The notes beneath the pieces were generated by a model, which was not told where the DNA came from, searched no databases, and was given only the letters and a program-made list of their open reading frames with translations. Made by a program: the position numbers and the translations under genes. Positions 1-5,501 of a stretch of DNA of 5,898 nucleotides are shown piece after piece. This stretch comes from JBJEFI01 sp051873875 (GTDB taxonomy: Bacteria; Bacillota; Bacilli; Bacillales; Bacillaceae_G), in the NCBI GenBank assembly GCA_051873875.1, contig JBJEFI010000136.1:1-5898 (forward strand), written 5' to 3'. Every line of letters starts with the position of its first letter. The first letter of the stretch is position 1.

Positions 1-2
1 AT

Positions 3-896
3 TTACTGCTTAACGGCTAATAAGTAATTTACATTTTCAAAAGCTGAGATAGTATCACCATGCTTTGAAAAATAATTATTTGTAATTTCGGTTGGTTGAA
101 GGTGTTCATAAATTGCAAAACCACATCTCTCTAACAATTGCTCCATTTGTTCATAGCTATATGCTGTGAGCATTGGATTACCACTAAAGTTTGCCATTGC
201 AACTTGTTTTTGTACTCGCTCACTTGCTTTATCTGTAAATGTATATTCATCCGGATAATCAAATACTAAGCTACTACCTTTACACATTAACGCACCAATT
301 TGAAAAAGCAAGTTTTCAAAAACAGTAGGGCTTAAATAATAAGTCACGCCTAAAAGTGTATAAAAGCTAATTTGCTCTTTAAAATAACCATTGTTAGCAT
401 TCAAAACGTCCTCTAATTTCGTTTCATTAAAATCACATGGAAGCAACACTGTATTTTTCGGTATTTCCATATCCATTTGGACAAGGCGATTCATTTTAAA
501 TTGATGCATTTGTGGATGATCAAGTTCAAAAATAGATACGTTCCTTGCCCATTCTGGTTGACGTAAAAAGAAAGTATCCATTCCTGCACCTAAAATCACA
601 TAGTTTCTTGCTCCAATTCTCACTGCCGTTTCAAGACTTTCTTCAGCAAAAGCCGCTCGACCAAGAGGTGACGGTGCAAGTTGATGATTAACAACCCACT
701 CCAACGCTTCCTCTTCACTACCCGTAAACGATGGATTGAAAAAGGCAATTCCTTTTGCCATATTTAAACTAATGGCTTCATACTCTTCATCCGTTAACAA
801 ATTTACACTATCTTGAAACAATGGATTATTGCTGTTTTTAGCATGATATACCCTTGCAAATGCACTCACTAATGCTGTCATATTTACATTTTCCAT
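3..896 (-). CDS. Class I SAM-dependent methyltransferase, LCMT-like family
   Basis: A complete 297-residue protein. The SAM-binding motif I reads VILGAGMDTF at residues 100-109, after a strand starting near residue 92. The acidic ribose-binding end of the next strand is FELDHP (123-128), followed by a CDF motif (154-156) and GVTYYL (183-188). This arrangement, with the sequence SPLGRAAF (76-83) before motif I, is typical of the bacterial leucine carboxyl methyltransferase-like (PF04072) family, whose bacterial members often act on small molecules or remain uncharacterised. The substrate cannot be read from sequence; protein carboxyl methylation is not implied. There is no signal peptide or membrane segment, so it is probably cytosolic. 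The ATG start is supported by AGGGGG at 905-910, eight bases upstream. It lies 44 bases downstream of the TetR gene on the same strand with no terminator between them, so the two are probably co-transcribed and the methyltransferase is likely under that repressor. Confidence 0.88.
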   Translation of the reverse strand: MENVNMTALVSAFARVYHAKNSNNPLFQDSVNLLTDEEYEAISLNMAKGIAFFNPSFTGSEEEALEWVVNHQLAPSPLGRAAFAEESLETAVRIGARNYVILGAGMDTFFLRQPEWARNVSIFELDHPQMHQFKMNRLVQMDMEIPKNTVLLPCDFNETKLEDVLNANNGYFKEQISFYTLLGVTYYLSPTVFENLLFQIGALMCKGSSLVFDYPDEYTFTDKASERVQKQVAMANFSGNPMLTAYSYEQMEQLLERCGFAIYEHLQPTEITNNYFSKHGDTISAFENVNYLLAVKQ

Positions 897-940
897 TAGG
901 ATAGCCCCCTATGCTTTTCGTTAAATGAAAGCTTATTCTT

Positions 941-1585
941 TTACAACCTTACCGTTAAAATGGAATTAATAATTTGCTTAAAACCGTCTTCTAAAAAGTC
1001 ATCTACTGTTATCCCTAACTCCATAGCAATAAACTGTCCTTTATTTTTGGCTAATGTAAGTAACGATGAAATACTTGACCATAAAATATAGACAGTTTGC
1101 TTAGACTTTACATCCTCACAAACAGCACCTTGTTTCTTGCCATCATCAATGAACTTTTCTAATATCGTATTAATCTCTACACCAACAGAAAATATTTCAG
1201 ATACAACTGCTGGGAGATTCGTTAAATCAATATCTCTGTTTTTCATCTGATTTACCGAATCAAATGAATAAACATCATTGTCATGATAATGACGCATTGC
1301 TTCGCATATTGCCCTATATCGCTCTAGAAAATCTTCATGTGATTGAACTGCTTGAATTAGATGATCCCTTAATGTAACCAACCCCTTCAAAACAATTTGG
1401 TGTAACATGTCTTCCTTACTTTCAAAGTAGGCATATAACGTTCTTCTGCTATATTCCGATGCTTTCGAAATATCCTCAATCGTTGCAGCATGAAACCCTT
1501 TTTCTGAAAAAACTTGTTCTGCTGCTTTTAGAATTGTACTTCGATGTAAAGCAGCTACACTTTCTTTTTTGTTCTGTCTGCCCAA
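941..1585 (-). CDS. TetR/AcrR-family transcriptional regulator
   Basis: A 214-residue protein with the usual TetR length. The N-terminal DNA-binding domain spans roughly residues 14-62: a first helix (STILKAAEQVFSEKGF), then the helix-turn-helix TIEDISKASEYSRRTLYAYF (35-54) and the family's SKEDML (56-61). The rest is a helical ligand-binding and dimerisation domain, too variable to name a ligand. The start is TTG, chosen because AAAGGAG (1594-1600) sits eight bases upstream. Its promoter lies inside a long palindrome just upstream, which strongly suggests autorepression. The downstream methyltransferase gene follows after 44 bases, so a likely model is a small repressor-enzyme operon induced by a compound the regulator binds. 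TetR membership is seen directly; autorepression and the ligand model are inferred. Confidence 0.93.
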   Translation of the reverse strand: MGRQNKKESVAALHRSTILKAAEQVFSEKGFHAATIEDISKASEYSRRTLYAYFESKEDMLHQIVLKGLVTLRDHLIQAVQSHEDFLERYRAICEAMRHYHDNDVYSFDSVNQMKNRDIDLTNLPAVVSEIFSVGVEINTILEKFIDDGKKQGAVCEDVKSKQTVYILWSSISSLLTLAKNKGQFIAMELGITVDDFLEDGFKQIINSILTVRL

Positions 1586-1593
1586 AATGTATA

Positions 1594-1600
1594 CTCCTTT
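1594..1600 (-). promoter_or_regulatory. Shine-Dalgarno site that fixes a TTG start for the TetR gene
   Basis: On the minus strand this reads AAAGGAG, eight bases before the TTG at 1585-1583. No ATG in the same frame lies at a usable distance, so the regulator is probably translated from TTG, a weaker start that keeps repressor levels low. The last base of this site overlaps a GTATAC element (1589-1594) that matches the operator upstream. Confidence 0.75.
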
Positions 1601-1603
1601 TAT

Positions 1604-1630
1604 ATTTAGTATACTTATAGTATACTAAAT
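1604..1630. promoter_or_regulatory. 27-base palindrome, probable TetR-family operator
   Basis: The arms ATTTAGTATAC (1604-1614) and GTATACTAAAT (1620-1630) are perfect reverse complements around a five-base spacer, TTATA. Size and symmetry fit a TetR-family dimer or pair-of-dimers site, and the right arm contains the -10 box of the adjacent gene, so a bound protein would block RNA polymerase. A further GTATACT copy lies at 1589-1595. The operator role is inferred from position; the palindrome is seen directly. Confidence 0.78.
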
Positions 1631-1647
1631 TCATTTTTATTTAGCAA
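1619..1647 (-). promoter_or_regulatory. Sigma-A type promoter of the TetR-methyltransferase unit
   Basis: On the minus strand, TTGCTA (1642-1647) and TATACT (1619-1624) are separated by exactly 17 bases, a good match to the vegetative consensus TTGACA-17-TATAAT. The predicted transcript would start near 1612, inside the palindrome, giving a short leader with the AAAGGAG site. Overlap of the -10 box with the palindrome supports negative autoregulation. Confidence 0.72.
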
Positions 1648-1729
1648 ATTTTAATAAATATAGACCTTTTCAGGAAAACGTATCGCTTTCCTTTATCTTT
1701 TTTATTCTTAATGACAAAACATAAACAAA

Positions 1730-1762
1730 AAACCGAAATCTCTTATGTATAGATTTCGGTTT
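1730..1762 (-). terminator. Intrinsic terminator after the HAM1-like gene
   Basis: A perfect 12-base inverted repeat (AAACCGAAATCT, 1730-1741, and its complement, 1751-1762) encloses a nine-base loop. On the minus strand it lies five bases after the stop codon of the HAM1-like gene and is followed by a T-rich run (TTTTGTTTATGTTTTG), as expected for Rho-independent termination. The plus-strand side has a weaker T tract and no gene to terminate. Confidence 0.85.
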
Positions 1763-1767
1763 CTCTT

Positions 1768-2385
1768 TTATACTCGATTCATTTCATGTAAAACCTTGCT
1801 AAAAAAGTTTCTAAATCCTTCACCTGTACTTGATTCTTCCGAACTGTCTATATCAAAGTAATAGTTACCTGTTTCAATCTCAACAGACAAACTATCAAGG
1901 GGAAAGCCTTTTTCCCTTTTTTCATGCGACCTAGAAGCAATCATAAATTTCTCGCCTGAGATATCCTCTCCCATATATTCATATATCTCATTTTCTCCAA
2001 GTACTAAACAGATGGCATTTTTATATTGTGCTACACATTGTCCACCATAGCTCTTAGCAATGCCTGAATAATAAGCTATCATTTGATCATCGTCTAAATA
2101 TTGACCGTTCACATTTCGCACATGAACACCTGGCTGTAAAGAATCTTCTATCCCTTCTATATACAAACCAGAATCACAAGAAAAAACAGGCATTTTCGTA
2201 ACTTCATAATATGCCAATGCTTTAATTCGGGCATTTTCCAATGGATCATTTCCTGTTTCATCTACAGAAGGGATTTGAAGATGAGAAAATGCATTTAATC
2301 CAATAATTTCAATGCCAATCGCCTCTACATATTCTTTCATTGACTTTAATTTCGCTTGATTAGTTGTTCCATAAACTAATTTCAT
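1768..2385 (-). CDS. Divergent HAM1/RdgB-family non-canonical purine NTP pyrophosphatase
   Basis: A 205-residue protein, close to the usual length of about 200. The family hydrolyses ITP, dITP and XTP to monophosphates and pyrophosphate, keeping deaminated purines out of DNA and RNA. The N-terminal half is typical: KLVYGTTNQAK (2-12), the VDETGNDPLENARIKA motif (41-56), and SCDSGL (69-74) holding the aspartate that corresponds to the general base of the DDSGL motif; the first Asp of that pair is Cys here. PGVHVR (85-90) fits the PGvySAR position. The C-terminal half is unusual: the FGYDP motif is replaced by KGFPLDSL (159-166), and the SHR motif near the end is absent, with STGEGF (186-191) in its place. 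Substrate range may therefore differ. The start at 2385 is preferred because GGGGGA (2391-2396) lies five bases upstream; an in-frame ATG at 2409 would add eight residues with weaker ribosome-binding support. It is probably co-transcribed with the Asp-box protein gene. Confidence 0.82.
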   Translation of the reverse strand: MKLVYGTTNQAKLKSMKEYVEAIGIEIIGLNAFSHLQIPSVDETGNDPLENARIKALAYYEVTKMPVFSCDSGLYIEGIEDSLQPGVHVRNVNGQYLDDDQMIAYYSGIAKSYGGQCVAQYKNAICLVLGENEIYEYMGEDISGEKFMIASRSHEKREKGFPLDSLSVEIETGNYYFDIDSSEESSTGEGFRNFFSKVLHEMNRV

Positions 2386-2390
2386 CTTGT

Positions 2391-2396
2391 TCCCCC
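2391..2396 (-). promoter_or_regulatory. Shine-Dalgarno site that decides the HAM1-like start
   Basis: GGGGGA on the minus strand lies five bases before the ATG at 2385-2383. The alternative in-frame ATG at 2409 has only a weak GGGA-like sequence ahead of it, so the shorter protein beginning MKLVYGTT, which also matches the usual family N-terminus, is the better reading. Confidence 0.6.
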
Positions 2397-2442
2397 ATTG
2401 AATTGCCATCTATTCATCCCATCATATATTTACATCCAATAC

Positions 2443-3744
2443 TTATCCTTCTTCGTTACTTGGTGGATTTACTAATTCAACATATTCCCACGTTTTTCCC
2501 ATATCTTTCGAATAATATTTTGCCATCACACGACCACCTTGGAAATCTCCTTGGTCACCTTGTCCAACTAATACAAATAACTTTCCAATTTCCTTATAAG
2601 GTGTTTGTGGTTCTATGAAAACTTCTTTCCACTCTTCTTTTATCGGAAGGGTAACTGGTGAAAAAGTTTTACCACCATCTTCGGTGCGATAAAAATTTGT
2701 TTCCGCTCCTTGTATTTTCGGATAGCTCATAAATCCAATATTTTTATCTACAAATCCCCCTGATTTTAATAGCGATGTTCTAGGGCCATCCCCTGCCTTA
2801 CTCCATGTTTTTCCACCATCCGTTGTGGCATAAATAACTTGTCCTTCTTGAGACATCGTTCTGCCACCTGTAGCAATAATGTAGCCATCTTTTACTGTTG
2901 GAAAACTACAAAACTTCACTCTAACACTATCCATTTGACTATCTACTTTTGTTGTCTGCCATGATTGTCCTTTATTTTCTGTATAAATAATTTCCAACCC
3001 TGTTTCTCGTGTTCCTCCATATACGAAGGCTGTTTTTTCAGGTGTAATAATGTAACTTCCTTCCTGAAGCTGATTATAATGAGAGTTCCCATCACCAACC
3101 TTAGCTAATGTTTCGATTGGAACAGGCACTTCAACCCACGACTCCCCAGCATCATAACTAACGAAACATTTTTTATTTTCAATCTTATACGTATACAGTC
3201 TTTCTTCAAATGGGATTTCTTTTATATATTCACGCTCATACTCATCTTTTTCTTTTTGACCACTCGTATTGTATATTTCTAAATCATACCCAGCAGGTCG
3301 TTGTGTTTTATATACTTCATAAGTAATTTCATCATTCCCAGCTTCTGTTGTTTTAAACCATAAAACCCATTGATACTTCGTTTTTGGACCTTCTGCCATC
3401 CCTCCTTCTAAAGGAGCCTCTTCACCTTTACCCTTCGCTTCAATGGTAAAGTCTATTTGGATTACCTTATTTTTCTCATCAAGAACAGTGATATCATCTA
3501 TTTCATATTTTTCAATTTCCTTGTCGTTTGACACGTATTTTTGTTGATATTGGGCCATATAATTATCCAACCACTTCACACCAACCAAGGTCATATTCTT
3601 TGTTTTCGTCGTAATTGAAAATCCTTCCGTTTGCTTAAGTTCTATTTTGCTTTGTTCATAATTGTAATACACAAAATAACCTACGCCAATTAATATTGCT
3701 ACTAGCAAAGCTACTATACCAATGATTCGTGCTCTTTTATCCAT
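2443..3744 (-). CDS. Membrane-anchored Asp-box (BNR) repeat protein, probable beta-propeller
   Basis: A 433-residue protein with an N-terminal signal anchor: MDKRAR, then a hydrophobic stretch at about 8-27, and no lipobox Cys. The remainder is polar and presumably outside the membrane. Residues about 40-190 form a Lys/Glu-rich region I do not recognise. From about 190 onward come five Asp-box motifs: SYDAGESW (196-203), YTENKGQSW (254-262), TTDGGKTW (307-314), RTEDGGKTF (353-361) and YSKDMGKTW (411-419). Such motifs mark beta-propeller blades in sialidases, sortilin/Vps10 and YCF48-like proteins. No sialidase catalytic arginine triad or FRIP motif is evident, so an automatic label of sialidase would be unsafe; a binding or scaffold role is more likely. 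The start at 3744 is supported by AAGGGAT (3753-3759) eight bases upstream; an in-frame ATG at 3810 lacks such a site and would spoil the signal anchor. The HAM1-like gene follows after 57 bases. Confidence 0.82.
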   Translation of the reverse strand: MDKRARIIGIVALLVAILIGVGYFVYYNYEQSKIELKQTEGFSITTKTKNMTLVGVKWLDNYMAQYQQKYVSNDKEIEKYEIDDITVLDEKNKVIQIDFTIEAKGKGEEAPLEGGMAEGPKTKYQWVLWFKTTEAGNDEITYEVYKTQRPAGYDLEIYNTSGQKEKDEYEREYIKEIPFEERLYTYKIENKKCFVSYDAGESWVEVPVPIETLAKVGDGNSHYNQLQEGSYIITPEKTAFVYGGTRETGLEIIYTENKGQSWQTTKVDSQMDSVRVKFCSFPTVKDGYIIATGGRTMSQEGQVIYATTDGGKTWSKAGDGPRTSLLKSGGFVDKNIGFMSYPKIQGAETNFYRTEDGGKTFSPVTLPIKEEWKEVFIEPQTPYKEIGKLFVLVGQGDQGDFQGGRVMAKYYSKDMGKTWEYVELVNPPSNEEG

Positions 3745-3752
3745 ATCATCAC

Positions 3753-3759
3753 ATCCCTT
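3753..3759 (-). promoter_or_regulatory. Shine-Dalgarno site fixing the start of the Asp-box protein
   Basis: AAGGGAT on the minus strand precedes the ATG at 3744-3742 by eight bases. This places the first residues as MDKRAR directly ahead of the hydrophobic anchor, following the positive-inside rule, and argues against the upstream ATG at 3810. Confidence 0.65.
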
Positions 3760-3795
3760 AGTCACTATAATTATGTTTAATAAAAATGATTTTAT

Positions 3796-3824
3796 AGTTA
3801 AGTTTATCATATTTCTACTTAACT
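3796..3824. repeat. Inverted repeat upstream of the Asp-box protein gene
   Basis: AGTTAAG (3796-3802) and CTTAACT (3818-3824) are perfect complements separated by 15 bases. On the minus strand the spacer contains TATGAT (3806-3811), a possible -10 box, but no good -35 hexamer lies at 16-18 bases. It could be a regulator site about 50 bases upstream of the start codon, or chance in AT-rich sequence. Confidence 0.35.
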
Positions 3825-3929
3825 TTTATATTGTTAATGGATGAATTAAATTAATAGATTCAAGTAAAAATAAAGCTGTGATAGATTTTTTAGCCGTTCC
3901 CTTTTGGAGTCCAATAATAATAACATATA

Positions 3930-3970
3930 AAAAAGCAGTGGAATTCACATACAAATTCACACTGCTTTTT
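3930..3970 (-). terminator. Intrinsic terminator after the antiporter gene
   Basis: An 11-base stem (AAAAAGCAGTG, 3930-3940, with 3960-3970) continues inward, after one bulged A at 3959, into GAATT/AATTC (3941-3945 with 3954-3958) around an eight-base loop. On the minus strand it begins 18 bases after the antiporter stop and ends in TTTTTT, a classic Rho-independent terminator. The plus-strand side also ends in five T, so it could work in both directions. It separates the antiporter from the Asp-box unit. Confidence 0.88.
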
Positions 3971-3987
3971 AGCTTATTTTGGATTAT

Positions 3988-5139
3988 TTACGCTACTTTA
4001 GATGACTTTTTATTTGCAAGCATCGCTTTCAAGATAGGAGGCGTTGCTATAGTTGAAACGATAACTACGATAATAATCGCCGTAAAATATTGCTGTGCTA
4101 ATAAACCTGAACTTAAACCAATCGATGCAATAATTAATGCGACTTCCCCTCTGGATACCATTCCGGCTCCAATAATAAGAGAAGAATGGGTGTTAAAGCC
4201 TGTTAATCTTGCACCCAAACCGGCACCGATTAGCTTCGTCAGTACAGCAATTAATGACAGTGCAATGATGAACAAAATATACTCTGATAGACCCTCGAAG
4301 GATACCGAAAGACCAATACTTACAAAAAACACAGGAACGAAAATAGTATAGGCAATTGGCTCAATTTTTTTCTCAACTTCCTTCTTGAATTCTGTTTGTG
4401 AAATGGCTATTCCGGCTGCAAATGCGCCGATGATACCAGCTATCCCAAGATACTCAGCTATATAAGCGAAGAATAGACACAGTACAACGGCAATACTCAT
4501 TACAGGTTCTGTAACCCTTATTGATGAAAGTTTTCTCATAATGAATGGAACGAACTTCCACCCCAACAGAACTATAACCGCGAAGAATAATACTTTCTTT
4601 CCAATTACCATCCCTAAACTTACATCGCTTGCTGTTAAAAAGCTCATCATAACAGCTAAAATAACCACTACAAGGATATCATCCACTAAAGCTGCTCCTA
4701 AAACTGTGGTACTTTCTCTGCTTTTCAAATGCCCCAGTTCCTTAAATGTTTGAACAGAAATACTTACAGAAGTTGCTGATAGTAGTAGTCCCAGGAACAA
4801 AGCATGAATTTGCTCCATACCTATGGTAATACCAGAGATGTAACCTCCTAGCAATGGAAGTAAAATCCCCCCTATACCCACAGCAATCGAAGAATTTCGG
4901 TTTTTATTCAAATCACCGATATCCGTTTCCAATCCAGCTAAAAACATTAGAAATAGAACCCCGATATTGCTAAACGCTTCAATCAAATCTGAATTTTGCA
5001 CCCAATTTAACATGGCTGGTCCAATAATTACACCAATAATCAATTTACCTAATACGGAAGGTTGCCCCAATCGAACAGAAAGAGCTCCGGCTAACTTTGT
5101 ACTAATAATAATGATAGATAACTGTAGAAATAACTCCAT
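3988..5139 (-). CDS. CPA2-family Na+(K+)/H+ antiporter, GerN/NapA type
   Basis: A complete 383-residue, highly hydrophobic protein with about 12 membrane segments, the same size range as Enterococcus hirae NapA and Bacillus cereus GerN. Family landmarks are clear: SVRLGQPSVLGKLIIG (21-36), FLMFLAGLETD (63-73), SATSVSISVQT (121-131), the paired ion-binding aspartates D153-D154 in ALVDDILVVV, GIAGIIGAFAAGIAIS (232-247), VPVFFVSIG (268-276), K302 in LTKLIGAG at the place of the lysine that salt-bridges the Asp pair, and GMVSRGEVALI (326-336). It should exchange Na+ (or K+) for protons across the cytoplasmic membrane, serving sodium resistance and pH balance. The protein ends soon after the last helix, so there is no C-terminal TrkA-N/RCK domain. 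GerN acts in spore germination, but similarity alone cannot assign that role here. The ATG is preceded by AGGGGGG (5144-5150), four bases away. It appears to be a single-gene unit with a terminator-like hairpin in its leader. Confidence 0.93.
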   Translation of the reverse strand: MELFLQLSIIIISTKLAGALSVRLGQPSVLGKLIIGVIIGPAMLNWVQNSDLIEAFSNIGVLFLMFLAGLETDIGDLNKNRNSSIAVGIGGILLPLLGGYISGITIGMEQIHALFLGLLLSATSVSISVQTFKELGHLKSRESTTVLGAALVDDILVVVILAVMMSFLTASDVSLGMVIGKKVLFFAVIVLLGWKFVPFIMRKLSSIRVTEPVMSIAVVLCLFFAYIAEYLGIAGIIGAFAAGIAISQTEFKKEVEKKIEPIAYTIFVPVFFVSIGLSVSFEGLSEYILFIIALSLIAVLTKLIGAGLGARLTGFNTHSSLIIGAGMVSRGEVALIIASIGLSSGLLAQQYFTAIIIVVIVSTIATPPILKAMLANKKSSKVA

Positions 5140-5163
5140 GATTCCCCCCTACTAAACACCCCT

Positions 5164-5198
5164 AAAAAAGACAGAAAGAGCCTGTTGTAGACAGGCTC
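5164..5198 (-). terminator. Terminator-like hairpin in the antiporter leader
   Basis: GAGCCTGT (5178-5185) and ACAGGCTC (5191-5198) form a perfect GC-containing eight-base stem with a five-base loop. On the minus strand this is followed by TTTCTGTCTTTTTT (5177-5164), then the antiporter Shine-Dalgarno site and ATG at 5139. It has the form of an intrinsic terminator pointing at the antiporter gene. It could stop transcripts arriving from the arsC side, or act as an attenuator if the antiporter promoter lies upstream (a TATAAT occurs at 5234-5239). The structure is seen; which role applies is inference. Confidence 0.65.
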
Positions 5199-5233
5199 CC
5201 TCCAAGTGTTCTTCCTATTTATTTTATATTAAC

Positions 5234-5239
5234 ATTATA
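5234..5239 (-). promoter_or_regulatory. Possible -10 box for the antiporter transcript
   Basis: The minus strand reads TATAAT exactly. The best -35-like hexamer, TTGAAT (5262-5267), is 22 bases away, too far for a standard sigma-A promoter, and the hexamer at 17 bases (TAGAGA) is poor. If used, transcription would begin near 5227 and cross the hairpin at 5178-5198 before the antiporter start codon. Confidence 0.35.
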
Positions 5240-5500
5240 CCTTTATTCCGTAAAAATCTCTATTCAAGAGTATTGAAAATAAGGTAATAGGGATAAAAAT
5301 CAACTATCCTTTTCTTATTGTATATAGTTAATTCCTATGCTTTATGCGTTAACTTTGGTTCCTGTACAGGATTCAATTCCTGTCCGCCTCTAGACGTATA
5401 CGGTAAATAAAAATAGAAATAAACCTTCATAAAATTTATGTGTTTAAACCTGCTGGTACTCCAAAAGAGAACGGCTTAATAACTTTTCCAAGCTTTTTCA
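5240..5500. other. Gene-poor spacer between arsC and the antiporter
   Basis: No convincing gene lies here. Two very short minus-strand ORFs are described separately. A patch at 5361-5402 is less AT-rich than its surroundings and dense in symmetry: CCTGTACAGG (5361-5370), ACAGGA with TCCTGT (5366-5371 with 5378-5383) and CGTATACG (5395-5402). Just after arsC, a weak AT-rich hairpin on the minus strand (CATAA/TTATG, about 5428-5440) followed by a T-rich run could be a poor terminator for the ars transcript. The remainder, about 5240-5330, is plain AT-rich sequence. Confidence 0.5.
5335..5430 (-). CDS. Doubtful 31-residue ORF
   Basis: ATG at 5430 to TAG at 5335. The first half is aromatic (MKVYFYFYLPY) and the second polar (SRGGQELNPVQEPKLTHKA), which looks more peptide-like than random AT-rich translation. 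However, there is no Shine-Dalgarno sequence ahead of the ATG, the frame is open upstream only to about 5475, and I recognise no family. It may be a remnant of a larger gene, or chance coding across the palindrome-rich patch. Function unknown. Confidence 0.2.
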   Translation of the reverse strand: MKVYFYFYLPYTSRGGQELNPVQEPKLTHKA

Positions 5501-5501
5501 T
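5436..5501 (-). CDS. Doubtful 21-residue ORF overlapping the arsC stop
   Basis: The ATG shares its A with the last base of the arsC TAA (TAATG arrangement) and has AGGAG (5506-5510) four bases ahead, the geometry of translational coupling. The peptide starts MKKLGKVIKPF and ends SFGVPAGLNT. The AGGAG also encodes the Thr-Gly-Glu end usual in ArsC, so the ribosome site may be coincidental. It may be a very short coupled peptide, the remains of a downstream ars gene, or nothing. Not recognised. Confidence 0.22.
   Translation of the reverse strand: MKKLGKVIKPFSFGVPAGLNT

Noticed and set aside
1672..1692. Hairpin AGGAAA/TTTCCT followed by a T-rich run on the plus strand
   Set aside because: The stem is short with a mismatch, and no plus-strand gene precedes it; on the minus strand it lacks a T tract. 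Not a supportable terminator.
2364..2618. Plus-strand open frame opposite the ends of the Asp-box and HAM1-like genes
   Set aside because: Antisense to two supported genes, hydrophobic translation of complementary Asp-box sequence, no recognisable domain.
3745..3810. Upstream ATG at 3810 adding 22 residues to the Asp-box protein
   Set aside because: No Shine-Dalgarno sequence precedes it, it overlaps the inverted repeat, and the ATG at 3744 has a good site and gives a normal signal anchor.
3878..4351. Long plus-strand open frame opposite the end of the antiporter gene
   Set aside because: It is antisense to the strongly conserved antiporter and runs through its terminator hairpin; composition is that of a complementary-strand shadow and there is no ribosome site.
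4541..5155. Two plus-strand open frames (4541-4753 and 4967-5155) inside the antiporter region
   Set aside because: Both are antisense shadows of antiporter membrane segments with no similarity to a known family.
5140..5239. A fluoride, guanidine, sodium or c-di-AMP riboswitch before the antiporter
   Set aside because: None of the core motifs I know for these classes is visible, and the sequence between the possible promoter and the hairpin is too short for the larger ones.
5355..5392. Possible tRNA or tmRNA 3' end on the plus strand (GGATTCAATTCC with a following CCGCCTC)
   Set aside because: The T-arm-like loop is the wrong size, no complementary acceptor strand or anticodon arm lies upstream, and CCA is absent, so neither an intact tRNA nor a clear attachment-site fragment can be supported.
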